Positions 9,404 to 19,432 are shown, counted from the first letter of the stretch. The stretch: DNA of 64,000 nt from Thermoplasmata archaeon (GCA_003552585.1 PUNK01000004.1:1-64000); one strand, 5' to 3'. The notes: generated by a model from the letters alone, not told the origin. Program-made: numbers and translations.

Positions 9404-10699
9404 CTATCGAATGAGGATAACGGAGATGTCATTTACATTGGTGGTCCCGTCAAATGTTATAGACGCATCCATTTCGTCAAAAAATGTCTCTGTGTCGTGT
9501 TTCTTAAGATGTTCTTTTGCTTCAGGTTGTTTATTACGTAAAGAAGAAGGGGATATTATAGCTCCTGCCCTTCCTACTCCATCTATCCCATCGGAATCTA
9601 CGCTGCAGATAACTACATCATCCAAATTTAACAGCTCTAGGGCCGCAGAAAGCACGAACTCGCGATTAGGTCCTCCTCTGCTGCCTTGTGCGTTATCCAA
9701 CGAAACCGTCATCTCTCCCCCTAAGATCAGGGCCGCTGGGGAGGAAAGAGGATTTTTTGTATCGACAATCTCCTCAACTATGCCTGCTAGTAGCTTGGCA
9801 ACTTCCTTAGCCTCACCCCTATTACGAGAGGTCAGTATCATCGGCTTGAATTCAGTGTCTAAAGCGTATTCGTACATCGCTTGGAGTGCAACCATATTAT
9901 TTCCGATCAGTACATTCATAGAACCATTGTCATCTAGCTTATCTTCTATTTTATCAATCAAACAATGAGAAAGATAATCGCTCACGGAATTAGGTACTTT
10001 GTCCCATAAACTAAATTCCTTCAAAATATCTATGACAGCTTTGAATGAAGTATCATCTGTGACTGTAGGTCCTGAGGCAATCATACTCAAATCGTCCCTT
10101 ACCACATCTGATAGAATGAACGTCACAATATCTCCCTTTAGACCCTCAACCAAACGTCCTCCTTTAACCTTCGAGACGTGTTTTCTAACAGTGTTGATTT
10201 GGTGAATATCCATACCAGATGATACGAGTAACCTATTTAGTTCATTTAAGTCATCTATACTGATCTTGCCCGCAGGGGAACACAACAAAGAGGAACCACC
10301 CCCAGAAATCAAAAAGATAAAGAGGGTATCGCCATCGTTTTTTTCCAGCTTTCTGATCAAGGTATGTGTAGCATGTATGTTCTCTTCAGTAGGGTAAGGA
10401 TGACTGCCTCTAATAACCTTTACAGGGATTTCTTTTTCAACTATCTTTGAGCGAGAATCTGCTATTATCAAGCCATCATCTATTGGGCATTTCTTGAAGG
10501 GCTGGGCCATGAAGGGAGCTGCCTTTCCAGCACCTAAAAGGACCACTCTCTCGTAATCCTCAAAAAAAAACTGTTTCTCAGAAGGTGTTTCTATATATGT
10601 TTCTTTCACATATTGAGATGTCAATTTTTCAGCATCTGCGGCATCAAGTCCAGTTTGTATCAACTCCTTAGCCAAACTATACATGTCCTCTTCCTTCAT
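9404..10699 (-). CDS. Glycerate kinase, MOFRL/GckA family
   Basis: VVLLGAGKAAPFMAQ..., FLISGGGSSLLCSPAGKISIDDLNELNRLLVSSGMDIHQINTVRKHVSKVKGGRL, SVDSDGIDGVGRAGAII. Confidence 0.9.
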   Translation of the reverse strand: MKEEDMYSLAKELIQTGLDAADAEKLTSQYVKETYIETPSEKQFFFEDYERVVLLGAGKAAPFMAQPFKKCPIDDGLIIADSRSKIVEKEIPVKVIRGSHPYPTEENIHATHTLIRKLEKNDGDTLFIFLISGGGSSLLCSPAGKISIDDLNELNRLLVSSGMDIHQINTVRKHVSKVKGGRLVEGLKGDIVTFILSDVVRDDLSMIASGPTVTDDTSFKAVIDILKEFSLWDKVPNSVSDYLSHCLIDKIEDKLDDNGSMNVLIGNNMVALQAMYEYALDTEFKPMILTSRNRGEAKEVAKLLAGIVEEIVDTKNPLSSPAALILGGEMTVSLDNAQGSRGGPNREFVLSAALELLNLDDVVICSVDSDGIDGVGRAGAIISPSSLRNKQPEAKEHLKKHDTETFFDEMDASITFDGTTNVNDISVILIR

Positions 10700-10759
10700 T
10701 GAGAAGGCTAAGGAAGGGGTAGGAAAAAAATATTTGTGTTAAAACGATATCCCCTAATC

Positions 10760-11818
10760 ATGTTGATGACACCAGGTCCCACCGAGATACCAAAAAAGGT
10801 TAGGAAGGCGATGGGGAGAAAAATTCAGAACCCGGACATAGAAGAGGAATTTATCGATTTCTATCTGATGTTGGAAGATAAGCTGAAAAAAGTGTATGGC
10901 ACACGAAAAGATATGCTGATATTAGGGGGAGAAGGGATTCTTGGTTTGGAAGCTAGCGTTGCGTCAATGATCGAGAAAGGTGACAAAGTACTTTGTATAT
11001 CCAACGGCATTTTCGGTGATGGTTTTGCAGATTTTGTTAAAATGTATGGAGGTGAACCTCACATTTTAAGTGCACCTTATGACGAAGTATTGGACATGGA
11101 AGGTATAGAAAAAGCAGTGGAAAATGATGATTTTAAGATGGCGACGATGATACACTGCGAAACACCGACTGGAGTGCTAAACAAACTCGACGAGATATTG
11201 GAGCTTTTAAAATCACGAAATATCATAACGGTTGTGGATGCAGTTTCATCTCTCGGAGGAGTACCGGTTCCAACGAAAGATATGGATATATGTATCGGAG
11301 GAAGTCAAAAGTGCTTCAGTTCTCCACCTGGTTTAACAACCGTCTCAGTAAGTGAAGATGCATGGTCGGTCATCCTCGATGGAGAGCAGCGCTCTTTCTA
11401 TACTCATTTAGCCCCATGGAAAAAGATGTGGTTTGAAGAGAAATACTTTCCATATACACATCTTGTATCAAATCTTTATGCTTTGAATGCCGCTTTAGAA
11501 CTTTTGATCGAAGAAGGTATGGAGAATGTTTTTCAAAGACATATAGATTGTGCTGAATCGTGTAGAAGCCGGGGGCAAGAGATTGGGTTGGAACTTTATC
11601 CTTCTGAAGTAAACTTGTCATCCCCAACTGTAACTGCATTCAAATTAGAAGGGAGGGCTAAGGAAGTTCAGAAAAAGATGATGTTAGAAAACGATATAGT
11701 TTTAGCCACCGGTCTAGGTGACCTTGAAAACGATATTCTGCGGATTGGCCATATGGGTAACAATGCTAGAAGTGAAAAAGTTGAAAAAACCATGGACGCT
11801 CTGCAGAAATGTATATGA
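10760..11818 (+). CDS. Class V aminotransferase, alanine/serine-glyoxylate aminotransferase-like
   Basis: MLMTPGPTEIPKKVRKAMGRKIQNPDIEEEF; PLP-lysine context DICIGGSQKCFSSPPGLTTVSVS. Confidence 0.85.
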   Translation: MLMTPGPTEIPKKVRKAMGRKIQNPDIEEEFIDFYLMLEDKLKKVYGTRKDMLILGGEGILGLEASVASMIEKGDKVLCISNGIFGDGFADFVKMYGGEPHILSAPYDEVLDMEGIEKAVENDDFKMATMIHCETPTGVLNKLDEILELLKSRNIITVVDAVSSLGGVPVPTKDMDICIGGSQKCFSSPPGLTTVSVSEDAWSVILDGEQRSFYTHLAPWKKMWFEEKYFPYTHLVSNLYALNAALELLIEEGMENVFQRHIDCAESCRSRGQEIGLELYPSEVNLSSPTVTAFKLEGRAKEVQKKMMLENDIVLATGLGDLENDILRIGHMGNNARSEKVEKTMDALQKCI

Positions 11819-11822
11819 AAAG

Positions 11823-11896
11823 CGGACCCTGGGGGATTCGAACCCCCGTCCACGGCTCCGAAGGCCGTAAGGATATCCAGACTACCCTAAGGGCCC
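11823..11896 (-). tRNA. tRNA-Arg(TCG)
   Basis: Minus strand GGGCCCTTAGGGTAGTCTGGATATCCTTACGGCCTTCGGAGCCGTGGACGGGGGTTCGAATCCCCCAGGGTCCG folds as a cloverleaf; anticodon loop CTTCGGA; T arm GGGGGTTCGAATCCCCC; no encoded CCA. Confidence 0.93.
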
Positions 11897-12204
11897 GAAG
11901 GAAATTATAATTACTAGGAAGCCTGAACAAACCTAGATAATTGAAAGTTATAGTTGTATTTAATTTATCCTTTTCTGTTAACTCGAATATGTCTATATTC
12001 AACCTTGTATCTGATCCATATACGACCGTTCGATTTCACATGATTTGTTACGTACTTTAATTTTATTGGCCACTGATTTTTAAACCGATCTTCCTTTACG
12101 TTAGGGACGTGAAACAATTTCATCCAGTAAAAATCTCTGTAAAGATTTTATCTTTCGCCCTCAAAAGATTTCAATTGCACCTTCTTTCACCAACATGTGC
12201 TTCC

Positions 12205-12372
12205 GTCCAAGCCCCAGGTTCATAAAAAGGTCGCATCTTTTTTCTAAACTCATCTCAATCCTTTTTTGTTTCCAATACCGTGTCACTCTCATACATAACG
12301 AACAAAGTTCTCTTCGGACCTGAAGATATCCTTCCATTTACAGAGATAAAGTGTAACATAGGGTCTTTCCAT
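12205..12372 (-). pseudogene. Possible decayed RibD-C/DHFR-like reductase fragment
   Basis: Minus-strand reading MERPYVTL, a frameshift, then FISVNGRISSGPKRTLFVMYESDTVLETKKD*DEFRKKMRPFYEPGAW. The N-terminus resembles the RPYV...SxDGRI start of RibD C-terminal family reductases; frameshift and stops present. Confidence 0.3.
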
Positions 12373-12407
12373 TTTCACCACTAGTATAAAGTTTTAGATA
12401 ACTATAA

Positions 12408-12480
12408 TAGCCCCGGGCGGATTCGAACCGCCGTTACAAGGACCAGAACCTCGTATGATTGACCACTACACTACGGGGCT
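12408..12480 (-). tRNA. tRNA-Gln(CTG)
   Basis: Minus strand AGCCCCGTAGTGTAGTGGTCAATCATACGAGGTTCTGGTCCTTGTAACGGCGGTTCGAATCCGCCCGGGGCTA; anticodon loop TTCTGGT; acceptor AGCCCCG/CGGGGCT; no encoded CCA. Confidence 0.93.
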
Positions 12481-12744
12481 AATTTGTTTTTAGACAAATT
12501 CCCCGAGTATTTGGAATTTTCTAAAAATTCCGAAACATCACGGGGCTTGAACGGTTTTATAAAGACGTTTAGTTATACATAATGCCTGAGACTTTCTTTT
12601 CAGACTTTGAAGAAACGATAAATACAGGTGATTTAAAACCTTATTGGTCTTTCTTCTTCGAAAAATCTTTTTTTTAAAAAAATGCTTAAAAATCCATTTA
12701 GCCAAACTTAAATATGAGTTTACACATAAACCATTAGAAATAAT

Positions 12745-12930
12745 ATGAAGATGGTCGAAGTCATACTTATAGCATTGTTTGCAACCATAACTTCTTTGAT
12801 AGTATGGTATATACTATACCTTTTTACAGGGGGAAATACGGGTCCATTAAGAGATCCGTTAACTGCTTTGATGTTCCCTCCGGCTTTCGCTGCCCTCTTC
12901 TTGGGTGTTAGACATGTTATAAAGAAGTGA
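12745..12930 (+). CDS. Small two-TM membrane protein
   Basis: 61 aa, two hydrophobic stretches (VILIALFATITSLIVWYILYLF; TALMFPPAFAALFLGV), immediately upstream of queA. Confidence 0.5.
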   Translation: MKMVEVILIALFATITSLIVWYILYLFTGGNTGPLRDPLTALMFPPAFAALFLGVRHVIKK

Positions 12931-12968
12931 GCGGCATTCTTTTGTATGAGCTGTATTATGAATTAGCC

Positions 12969-13967
12969 ATGGACGTCTCCGATTTCGACTACGAGTTTGA
13001 CGATGGATTGATTGCCCAAAGTCCAGCCGAACCAAGGCATGATTCAAGACTTTTTTACCTTTCAAACGATAGATATCAACATCTTAGATTCAGAAACATT
13101 CCGTCTCTATTGAAAAAGGAAGATGTTCTGGTCATCAATAAGTCAAAGGTAATACCCGCCAGAGTTCAAGGGAAAAAAGAAACAGGAGGAAAGGTCGAAT
13201 TACTCTTCTACCGTGAATTAGATGGATACTGGGAGTGTCTAGTCAAGGGGAACGTCAGAGAGGGTATCAGAATTAACGTAGATGACTTTCGGATACATCT
13301 AAAAAAGCATATTTCAGGGGGAAAATATTTGGTCGAGTGTGACGAACCAAAAATAGTGATGGAAAAACATGGCACTATGCCAACCCCTCCTTACATCAAA
13401 AAGCCCTTGAAGAAAAAAGACGAGTACCAAACGATTTATGCCGATGAAGAGGGTTCTGTCGCCGCACCAACAGCAGGTTTACATTTCACCGAATCGGTTC
13501 TATCAGATATAAAAGATAAGGGTGTCGAGATATTTGAAATTACGTTGCACGTAGGACCAGGAACTTTCCTCCCTATCAGAACCTCCTCAGTGGAAGAACA
13601 TACCATGGACGAAGAGCATTACTTTATCGATGAAAAAACTGCTAGAGGTATTACCAAAGCCAACGAAGAAGGAAGAAGAGTTATAGCAGTTGGAAGCACA
13701 ACTATCAGAACATTAGAATCAGCATCTGATGAGGGGAGGATAAAACCAGGCGGAGGATGGACTGATCTATACATATACCCAGGATATAGATTCCAATCAG
13801 GAACGGACCTTTTTCTAACAAACTTCCATCTGCCCAAATCCACTCCTCTGATGATGGTTTGTGCCTTTGCAGGAAAAAAAAGGATCCTAAACGCTTATGA
13901 AGTTGCGATGGAAAAAAGATACCGTTTCTACTCTTTCGGTGACTGTATGTTGGTGGATAAAAAATGA
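12969..13967 (+). CDS. queA: S-adenosylmethionine:tRNA ribosyltransferase-isomerase
   Basis: MDVSDFDYEFDDGLIAQSPAEPRHDSRLFYL...FRNIPSLLKKEDVLVINKSKVIPARVQGKKETGGKVELLF...VAAPTAGLHFTESVL...LHVGPGTFLPIR...FLTNFHLPKSTPLMMVCAFAG. Confidence 0.95.
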   Translation: MDVSDFDYEFDDGLIAQSPAEPRHDSRLFYLSNDRYQHLRFRNIPSLLKKEDVLVINKSKVIPARVQGKKETGGKVELLFYRELDGYWECLVKGNVREGIRINVDDFRIHLKKHISGGKYLVECDEPKIVMEKHGTMPTPPYIKKPLKKKDEYQTIYADEEGSVAAPTAGLHFTESVLSDIKDKGVEIFEITLHVGPGTFLPIRTSSVEEHTMDEEHYFIDEKTARGITKANEEGRRVIAVGSTTIRTLESASDEGRIKPGGGWTDLYIYPGYRFQSGTDLFLTNFHLPKSTPLMMVCAFAGKKRILNAYEVAMEKRYRFYSFGDCMLVDKK

Positions 13968-15052
13968 CATTCGATTTTGAACTGTTGAAAGAAAACAAGA
14001 ATGCTCGTTTAGGAAAAATAAATGTCAATGGCCGTGAGGCTCTGACCCCATTATTCATGCCCGTGGCCACTTCGGCTAGTGTGAGAACTCTTCAAAGTGA
14101 AGATATTAAATCATTAGGATTTGATGCCCTGATATGTAACGCATATCATCTGATGATGAGACCTGGTGTCGAGATCATTGAATCTGCTGGTGGGTTGCAC
14201 GAGTTTATGAATTGGGATGGTATTATCTTTACAGATAGTGGGGGATTTCAGATGATAAGGAGTGGATTTAGTCAAAACGCAGATGATGAGGGTGTCACGT
14301 TCAAATCGGAGATAGATGGGAAAAGATACCGCATAACACCAATAGAAAATATTCAAATTCAAAAAAAACTGGGCAGTGACGTTTCGATGTGTCTCGATTA
14401 TTGCCCTCCTTATCCTCCCTCAGAAGAAGAGTTAGAGCTTTCTATCAAACTTACTAATAGATATGCTAAGGAATGCCGAAAGGTAGGGCATAATACTTTT
14501 GCCATATCTCAAGGAGGGATCGATCCGAAAAAAAGAAAACTTAGTTGCTATCAGTTAGTCAACATAGGTTTCGACGGATACGCTTTAGGAGGACTGTCTA
14601 TAGGGGAACCAAAAGAGGATATGTATGCAATGGTGGAGATCGCTGATGAGGTATATCCGAAGAAGTCACCTCGTTACCTTATGGGATTAGGTTCCCCTGT
14701 AGAGATGTTAGAGTGCATAGGGAAGGGGATCGATATCTTCGATAGTGCTTATCCTACAAGAGGAGCTAGACACAAGATGATCTTCACAACTAAGGGGATC
14801 ATTAGCATTGAAAAGGGACGGTATCGAAACGATCATAGGGCTCTTGATCCCACATGTACCTGTCCCACTTGTGAAAGCTATTCGCGAGCATATATAAACC
14901 ATCTTTACAAGGCAAACGAAATATCCTGGATGAGACTTACAACATGCCATAATCTTTATTTCATCTCCGAGATGATCCAAAGATCGAGAGAAGCTATAAG
15001 AAACAACGAATTTTTTGAATACAAAAAAGACTTTATCTCCAGATACAATTAA
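13964..15052 (+). CDS. tgt: tRNA-guanine transglycosylase, bacterial-type
   Basis: 362 aa without PUA extension; TDSGGFQM; ISQGG; YALGGLSIGEPKEDMY; zinc site CTCPTCESYSRAYINHLYKANE as in bacterial Tgt. Confidence 0.92.
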   Translation: MTFDFELLKENKNARLGKINVNGREALTPLFMPVATSASVRTLQSEDIKSLGFDALICNAYHLMMRPGVEIIESAGGLHEFMNWDGIIFTDSGGFQMIRSGFSQNADDEGVTFKSEIDGKRYRITPIENIQIQKKLGSDVSMCLDYCPPYPPSEEELELSIKLTNRYAKECRKVGHNTFAISQGGIDPKKRKLSCYQLVNIGFDGYALGGLSIGEPKEDMYAMVEIADEVYPKKSPRYLMGLGSPVEMLECIGKGIDIFDSAYPTRGARHKMIFTTKGIISIEKGRYRNDHRALDPTCTCPTCESYSRAYINHLYKANEISWMRLTTCHNLYFISEMIQRSREAIRNNEFFEYKKDFISRYN

Positions 15053-15085
15053 ATTTATTATCAACTAAACCTATCTGCATAGCGG

Positions 15086-16345
15086 ATGAAACGAGAGTGC
15101 GTCAGTTGCGACAAAGAGATTTCGGACATACATCTTCTGTGTGATGGGTGTGCATCAGAACTATGTTCAGAAAATATATTTTGGATAGGAACTTCAGCGA
15201 TAATAGGAGAACCTGTTATAAACAGGTGTAAAGAGGATTCTAAAACAACATTAAGGATAGGAGAGAGTCCTGATGGTAAAGTAATCCATAAAGAAGGAAA
15301 AAAGGTATTACAAGAAATACTTGATTATTACAACATGATCGATGAAGGAGAAGGAGACTATCATGAGATACTGGTTAGACTGACACAAATATTGACTGAA
15401 CTGGGTATAACTCTTGAGATAGACGAGTACAATTTGTTCCTATCCCCTCAAGTCACAAAGGTTCTCTCAGAAATATTCTATATGGTGGAGGAGGTGCGTA
15501 ATAAAACTGGAGAGGATTCTGGGCCCCCAGAACTGTACATAGTCATTGGAAACCTATTTTATTACCTATCATCGAAAGCCGATAGCTGTATATTCAGTCC
15601 AGAATTTAGAAAAAAAATCGTAGATGAGCTCAGACGGGAATCTGAGATATATTATAAAAAAGCATCATCTAAAGAGAATAATAACCATATAACCTTTAGA
15701 AATATGGGTATAAATTATTTAGAGATAAGGAAGTTAAAAAAGGCAGTGGAGTCATTCGAAAAGGCATTAAGACTTGATGAAGATGATCTCGAAAGCCGGA
15801 TAGGAGCTGTCAGAGCATATGTGGAGCTCGATGAGCTTGAAAGTGCAGAAAAATTGCTTAATAACATGCTAGAAAATAATCCCGATGATCCTAGGATATG
15901 GTATCTTAAAGCATATGAACTCAGAAAAGGTGGGCGTTGGGGAGGAGCAATTCAATTTTGTGAACAAGCTTTAGCAAGAGACGAAAATTTTGTAGATGCT
16001 ATCCTGATGAAGGGAGAAATTTTACTAGGCAATGAGATGTACAGGGAAGCGAATGAGACTTTCGATAAGGGCATTGAAAAAGACGTGGAAAACTCAAAGG
16101 CCTGGTTTTTGAAGGCAAAAGCGTTACATGGAATGAACAAGTGGGGAGGAGCATTACAATGTTTACAAAAAGTCCTTTCTTTTGACCCGCAGAACGAAAG
16201 TGCATGGGTATTGAGAGGTGATATACTAAATGAGAAGGAACTTTTTGAAGAGGCTATGGAAGCCTACGAAATGTCTATTAAAATAGTACCTGACCTAGAA
16301 AGGGCAAAGCAAAAAATCAGGGTATGTAAAAGCAGACTTTCATGA
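15086..16345 (+). CDS. TPR-repeat protein with N-terminal Cys-rich zinc-binding segment
   Basis: N-terminus CVSCDKEISDIHLLCDGCASELC; C-terminal TPRs (AVESFEKALRLDEDDLESRIGAVRAYVEL...). Confidence 0.75.
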   Translation: MKRECVSCDKEISDIHLLCDGCASELCSENIFWIGTSAIIGEPVINRCKEDSKTTLRIGESPDGKVIHKEGKKVLQEILDYYNMIDEGEGDYHEILVRLTQILTELGITLEIDEYNLFLSPQVTKVLSEIFYMVEEVRNKTGEDSGPPELYIVIGNLFYYLSSKADSCIFSPEFRKKIVDELRRESEIYYKKASSKENNNHITFRNMGINYLEIRKLKKAVESFEKALRLDEDDLESRIGAVRAYVELDELESAEKLLNNMLENNPDDPRIWYLKAYELRKGGRWGGAIQFCEQALARDENFVDAILMKGEILLGNEMYREANETFDKGIEKDVENSKAWFLKAKALHGMNKWGGALQCLQKVLSFDPQNESAWVLRGDILNEKELFEEAMEAYEMSIKIVPDLERAKQKIRVCKSRLS

Positions 16346-16510
16346 TACTGGCCATCGCCACTTAGCTAGCTCTATTATGACCATTGCTGCGATACCTAAT
16401 CCGATGACAAGACGATGATCTAGTTTAGGTCCTTTCGATTCTTCCTCGTCAAAATAACGCATCAATCCCGCGGATGAGTGGAAGCCGCCTCCTTTTTGTT
16501 TTTGTGCCAT
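16340..16510 (-). CDS. secG: Preprotein translocase subunit Sec61-beta (SecG homologue), not in the ORF track
   Basis: Minus strand translates to MAQKQKGGGFHSSAGLMRYFDEEESKGPKLDHRLVIGLGIAAMVIIELAKWRWPVS*, with the archaeal Sec61-beta SSAGLxRYFxEE motif and one C-terminal TM helix. Confidence 0.92.
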   Translation of the reverse strand: MAQKQKGGGFHSSAGLMRYFDEEESKGPKLDHRLVIGLGIAAMVIIELAKWRWPVS

Positions 16511-16591
16511 AGATGTTGCTATCCCACCTCAAGTTATTTAAAAATTGTGGAAGGAATCGTATATATTTTATAAGTTAAGTCAATTGATATA

Positions 16592-16837
16592 TTGATCATG
16601 CAAACTGCAAAGGAGGTCCTCAACGAATTAAAGTGGAGAGATGACAGATATCTAGACGAAGCTGAGATATATTATGTTCACAGAGGCGCGCCCGGTGACT
16701 ATAAAATAATCAGAGGGTTCGAAATCATAGACCTAGGTCGATCATTCATCACTCTCGAGCATGGCAAAATACCGTATCATCGGGTCTTTAAAATAATCTA
16801 TGAAGGGAAAGCAATATTATCTCGTAAAAGATCATAA
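16592..16837 (+). CDS. DUF504/UPF0248 family protein
   Basis: HRGAPGDYKIIRGFEIIDLGRSFITLEHGKIPYHRVFKIIYEGKAI. Confidence 0.8.
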   Translation: MIMQTAKEVLNELKWRDDRYLDEAEIYYVHRGAPGDYKIIRGFEIIDLGRSFITLEHGKIPYHRVFKIIYEGKAILSRKRS

Positions 16838-17461
16838 CTTGTTCATCAATTCATCGATCTTTTCCTGGGTTTTAGCATTGGCTATGTAATTAGCAATATC
16901 TCCTCGGGTTTTTTCAACCAGATCTCTAGCAACATCTTGTTTGTGTTTTATAGGTACGATTGCCTTCGGATAATCGAAGCGCATCAACAGGTTCTTGATC
17001 ATCTCCATCTTCGATAATAGAGTTTTGGCATGATCAAATTCTCCATCCATCAGTGCATCAAGAATCATCCTTCTAATCTCACCGACAACATCCCCTAACC
17101 CGATAAGATAGGAGCTGGAAGTTATATCCAAATCGTTCGGCGACTTTGGTTCCTCCCCTTTTTTTAAAGCCCAGAGGATATGTGCCTCAGCCAATTCCTG
17201 AAAACCGTTCCTCAAAAATCCCGAATTATATAACTCGGGATAGTCTTCCACTATACTTTTAACTTTTGATATCTCCTGGAGGGCTTCGCTAAAGGTCTCT
17301 ATAGGATCTCGGTCATTGTGTATTTGCTGTATCATCTGACGGGACAACCTTTCTATAGCCCGAGAAGATTTCAATGCAAGCTCCCTTACTGTGTCTTTAT
17401 CATCAAGTTTTGATTCGATATCGTTAACTATATCAACCAAAGAATCCATATCGGACATCAA
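16832..17461 (-). CDS. Translin family protein
   Basis: 209 aa helical protein; FQELAEAHILWALKKGE...YLIGLGDVVGEIRRMILDALMDGEFDHAKTLLSKME matches translin. Confidence 0.85.
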   Translation of the reverse strand: MMSDMDSLVDIVNDIESKLDDKDTVRELALKSSRAIERLSRQMIQQIHNDRDPIETFSEALQEISKVKSIVEDYPELYNSGFLRNGFQELAEAHILWALKKGEEPKSPNDLDITSSSYLIGLGDVVGEIRRMILDALMDGEFDHAKTLLSKMEMIKNLLMRFDYPKAIVPIKHKQDVARDLVEKTRGDIANYIANAKTQEKIDELMNKL

Positions 17462-18789
17462 TTTTCACCCCTAATTTCCTGCATCCGTTCAACCTTTTTA
17501 CGGATGCTCTCCGGTTTTCCAATATCATGTCGCATGTGGATGTTCTTACCTCGTATATGAGATAAAGCTCTCTCACTTGCTTGTTCGGCATCTTCCATTG
17601 TTTTGGCGAACCCCACTACAGCCAAGGACCGGGAAGTGGTGGTGAATATCTTATCGTTCTTCTTATCAACAGAAGCATAGAAAAGCTCAGCTCCAGCTTT
17701 TTCAATCTTTATTTCATCGACTTTGATCTCATTTCCCGGAACTGGATCGATCCCATATCCTTCGGGAACTACATATTTACACACACTGGCTTTCGTGTCA
17801 AATTTTGCCTCCATGTCTGATATGTCGCCCATAGCCATGGCCTCACATAGAGCTAAGTAGTCTGACTTCAATAGTGGAAGAATGTTCATCGCTTCTGGGT
17901 CGCCCCATCTACAGTTGAACTCTACCACTCGAGGACCTTTAGGTGTGAGCATGAACTGACCATATAGAACACCTTTGTATGGTCTGCCAATCTTTTTCAT
18001 GGCCAACAGAGTTTCCTTGATTATCTCTATACTCTCTTTGTAAACAGCTTCGTTCACGAAGGGTAGCAAACCATCAGCTTGAGAATACGAGCCCATGCCT
18101 CCTGTATTGGGTCCTTTATCACCTTCAAACAGCCTTTTGTGGTCTTGGACAAGAGGGGTAGGTATTACATTTTCTCCATCAGTGAAAACTTGGAGTGTGT
18201 ATTCCTCGCCGATCAATTTCTCTTCGAGTATCACCTTGGATTTGCCCCCTATTTCCTCTTTCAGAACCTTCTTACAGTAATTGATCACCTCTTTTTTGTC
18301 ATCAAGATGCTCTCCCATCACCTTGACACCTTTTCCTCCAGTTAAACCAACTGGTTTGACTGCTAGTTCTCCATTATAATGTGAAAGGAAATCTTCAACA
18401 TTAACTATATCGTCGAAAACCTGATAATCCACTCTACCAGGCAAATCATTTTTCTTCATCAGGTTGCGCATAAATTCCTTAGAGATCTCTACCTGTGCAG
18501 CATCTTCATCTGGACTAGCACAAAGAATTCCTGCTTTCTCAAGTTCGTCGACGATCCCTTCCCCCAGAGGGGCTTCAGGGCCGATAACAGCCAGTTCAAT
18601 ACTCTCTTTCTGAGCAAAATCTACGATCGTGCCTACATCTGTATCTTTACATATTATATATTTCTCTGCAAGATCTGCAATCCCTGGGTTCCTGTTTCCC
18701 ATGGACGAATAAATTTCCGCATCGCTCTTTACAAGGGCTTTTACTATGGCATGTTCTCTCGCGCCTCCGCCTACAACGAGTACTTTCAT
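17458..18789 (-). CDS. purD: Phosphoribosylamine-glycine ligase
   Basis: MKVLVVGGGAREHAIVKAL...AVKPVGLTGGKGVKV...DHKRLFEGDKGPNTGGMGSYS...VVEFNCRWGDPEAMNILPLL. Confidence 0.95.
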   Translation of the reverse strand: MKVLVVGGGAREHAIVKALVKSDAEIYSSMGNRNPGIADLAEKYIICKDTDVGTIVDFAQKESIELAVIGPEAPLGEGIVDELEKAGILCASPDEDAAQVEISKEFMRNLMKKNDLPGRVDYQVFDDIVNVEDFLSHYNGELAVKPVGLTGGKGVKVMGEHLDDKKEVINYCKKVLKEEIGGKSKVILEEKLIGEEYTLQVFTDGENVIPTPLVQDHKRLFEGDKGPNTGGMGSYSQADGLLPFVNEAVYKESIEIIKETLLAMKKIGRPYKGVLYGQFMLTPKGPRVVEFNCRWGDPEAMNILPLLKSDYLALCEAMAMGDISDMEAKFDTKASVCKYVVPEGYGIDPVPGNEIKVDEIKIEKAGAELFYASVDKKNDKIFTTTSRSLAVVGFAKTMEDAEQASERALSHIRGKNIHMRHDIGKPESIRKKVERMQEIRGEN

Positions 18790-18826
18790 GATATCGGGTA
18801 GTGTATCGAGAGGGGGAATATAAGGT

Positions 18827-19432
18827 TTATTTGGTATCCTCCCTTAACTCTTGGAGATATTCTTCTTTGCTTCGAGCTAAAACGATCCTATCTTTATGAA
18901 CACTTTCGATATCATCGGGCATCACGGTTATCTCACCAGTTCGTAAATCGTAATAAAGGGAAATACTACTGTCCCCCATGGCTGAAGGCAGAGTCAAACT
19001 TATATCCTCAAAGGGCATCATTGGAACGATGAATCTGTCCACTTCCCTATCTTCTTTGCGCTTACGTATAATTCGTGCTTCGACTATCAGGTACTCGAGC
19101 TTCCCCTCTTGATTTTTTACAGCATGTTTAACGGTCCCAATATCATTCCCTTTAGAGTCTGTTACTATAGTCCCCATTAGGGTCTTGATGGGGCTTATCC
19201 ATAAAATAATCTTATCAGATACCACACGGTCTATGTACTTCATGTTTATCCTAAAGTGTTCCCCAAAAAACCCCTTATGAATCAACAGGTGAGTAGGGGT
19301 TAAAGTAGTCTTGTTCATCTCGATATCATCTACATGGCCGAATCTGTTCCCTTCTGCATCTATCACATCGATCCCTTTGAAACGTGAAAAGAATATCCTA
19401 CCTTCTTTGGATTCCATATTATTACTTGTCAC
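18827..19432 (-). CDS. PRC-barrel domain protein
   Basis: GIDVIDAEGNRFGHVDDIEMNKTTLTPTHLLIHKGFFGEHFRI; second repeat GTIVTDSKGNDIGTVKHAVKNQEGKLEYLIVEAR. Confidence 0.7.
   Translation of the reverse strand: MTSNNMESKEGRIFFSRFKGIDVIDAEGNRFGHVDDIEMNKTTLTPTHLLIHKGFFGEHFRINMKYIDRVVSDKIILWISPIKTLMGTIVTDSKGNDIGTVKHAVKNQEGKLEYLIVEARIIRKRKEDREVDRFIVPMMPFEDISLTLPSAMGDSSISLYYDLRTGEITVMPDDIESVHKDRIVLARSKEEYLQELREDTK

Noticed and set aside
11897-12407. Structured ncRNA between the two tRNAs
   Set aside because: No convincing C/D-box, H/ACA or SRP-RNA-like pattern by eye; the only signal was a weak reductase-like reading.
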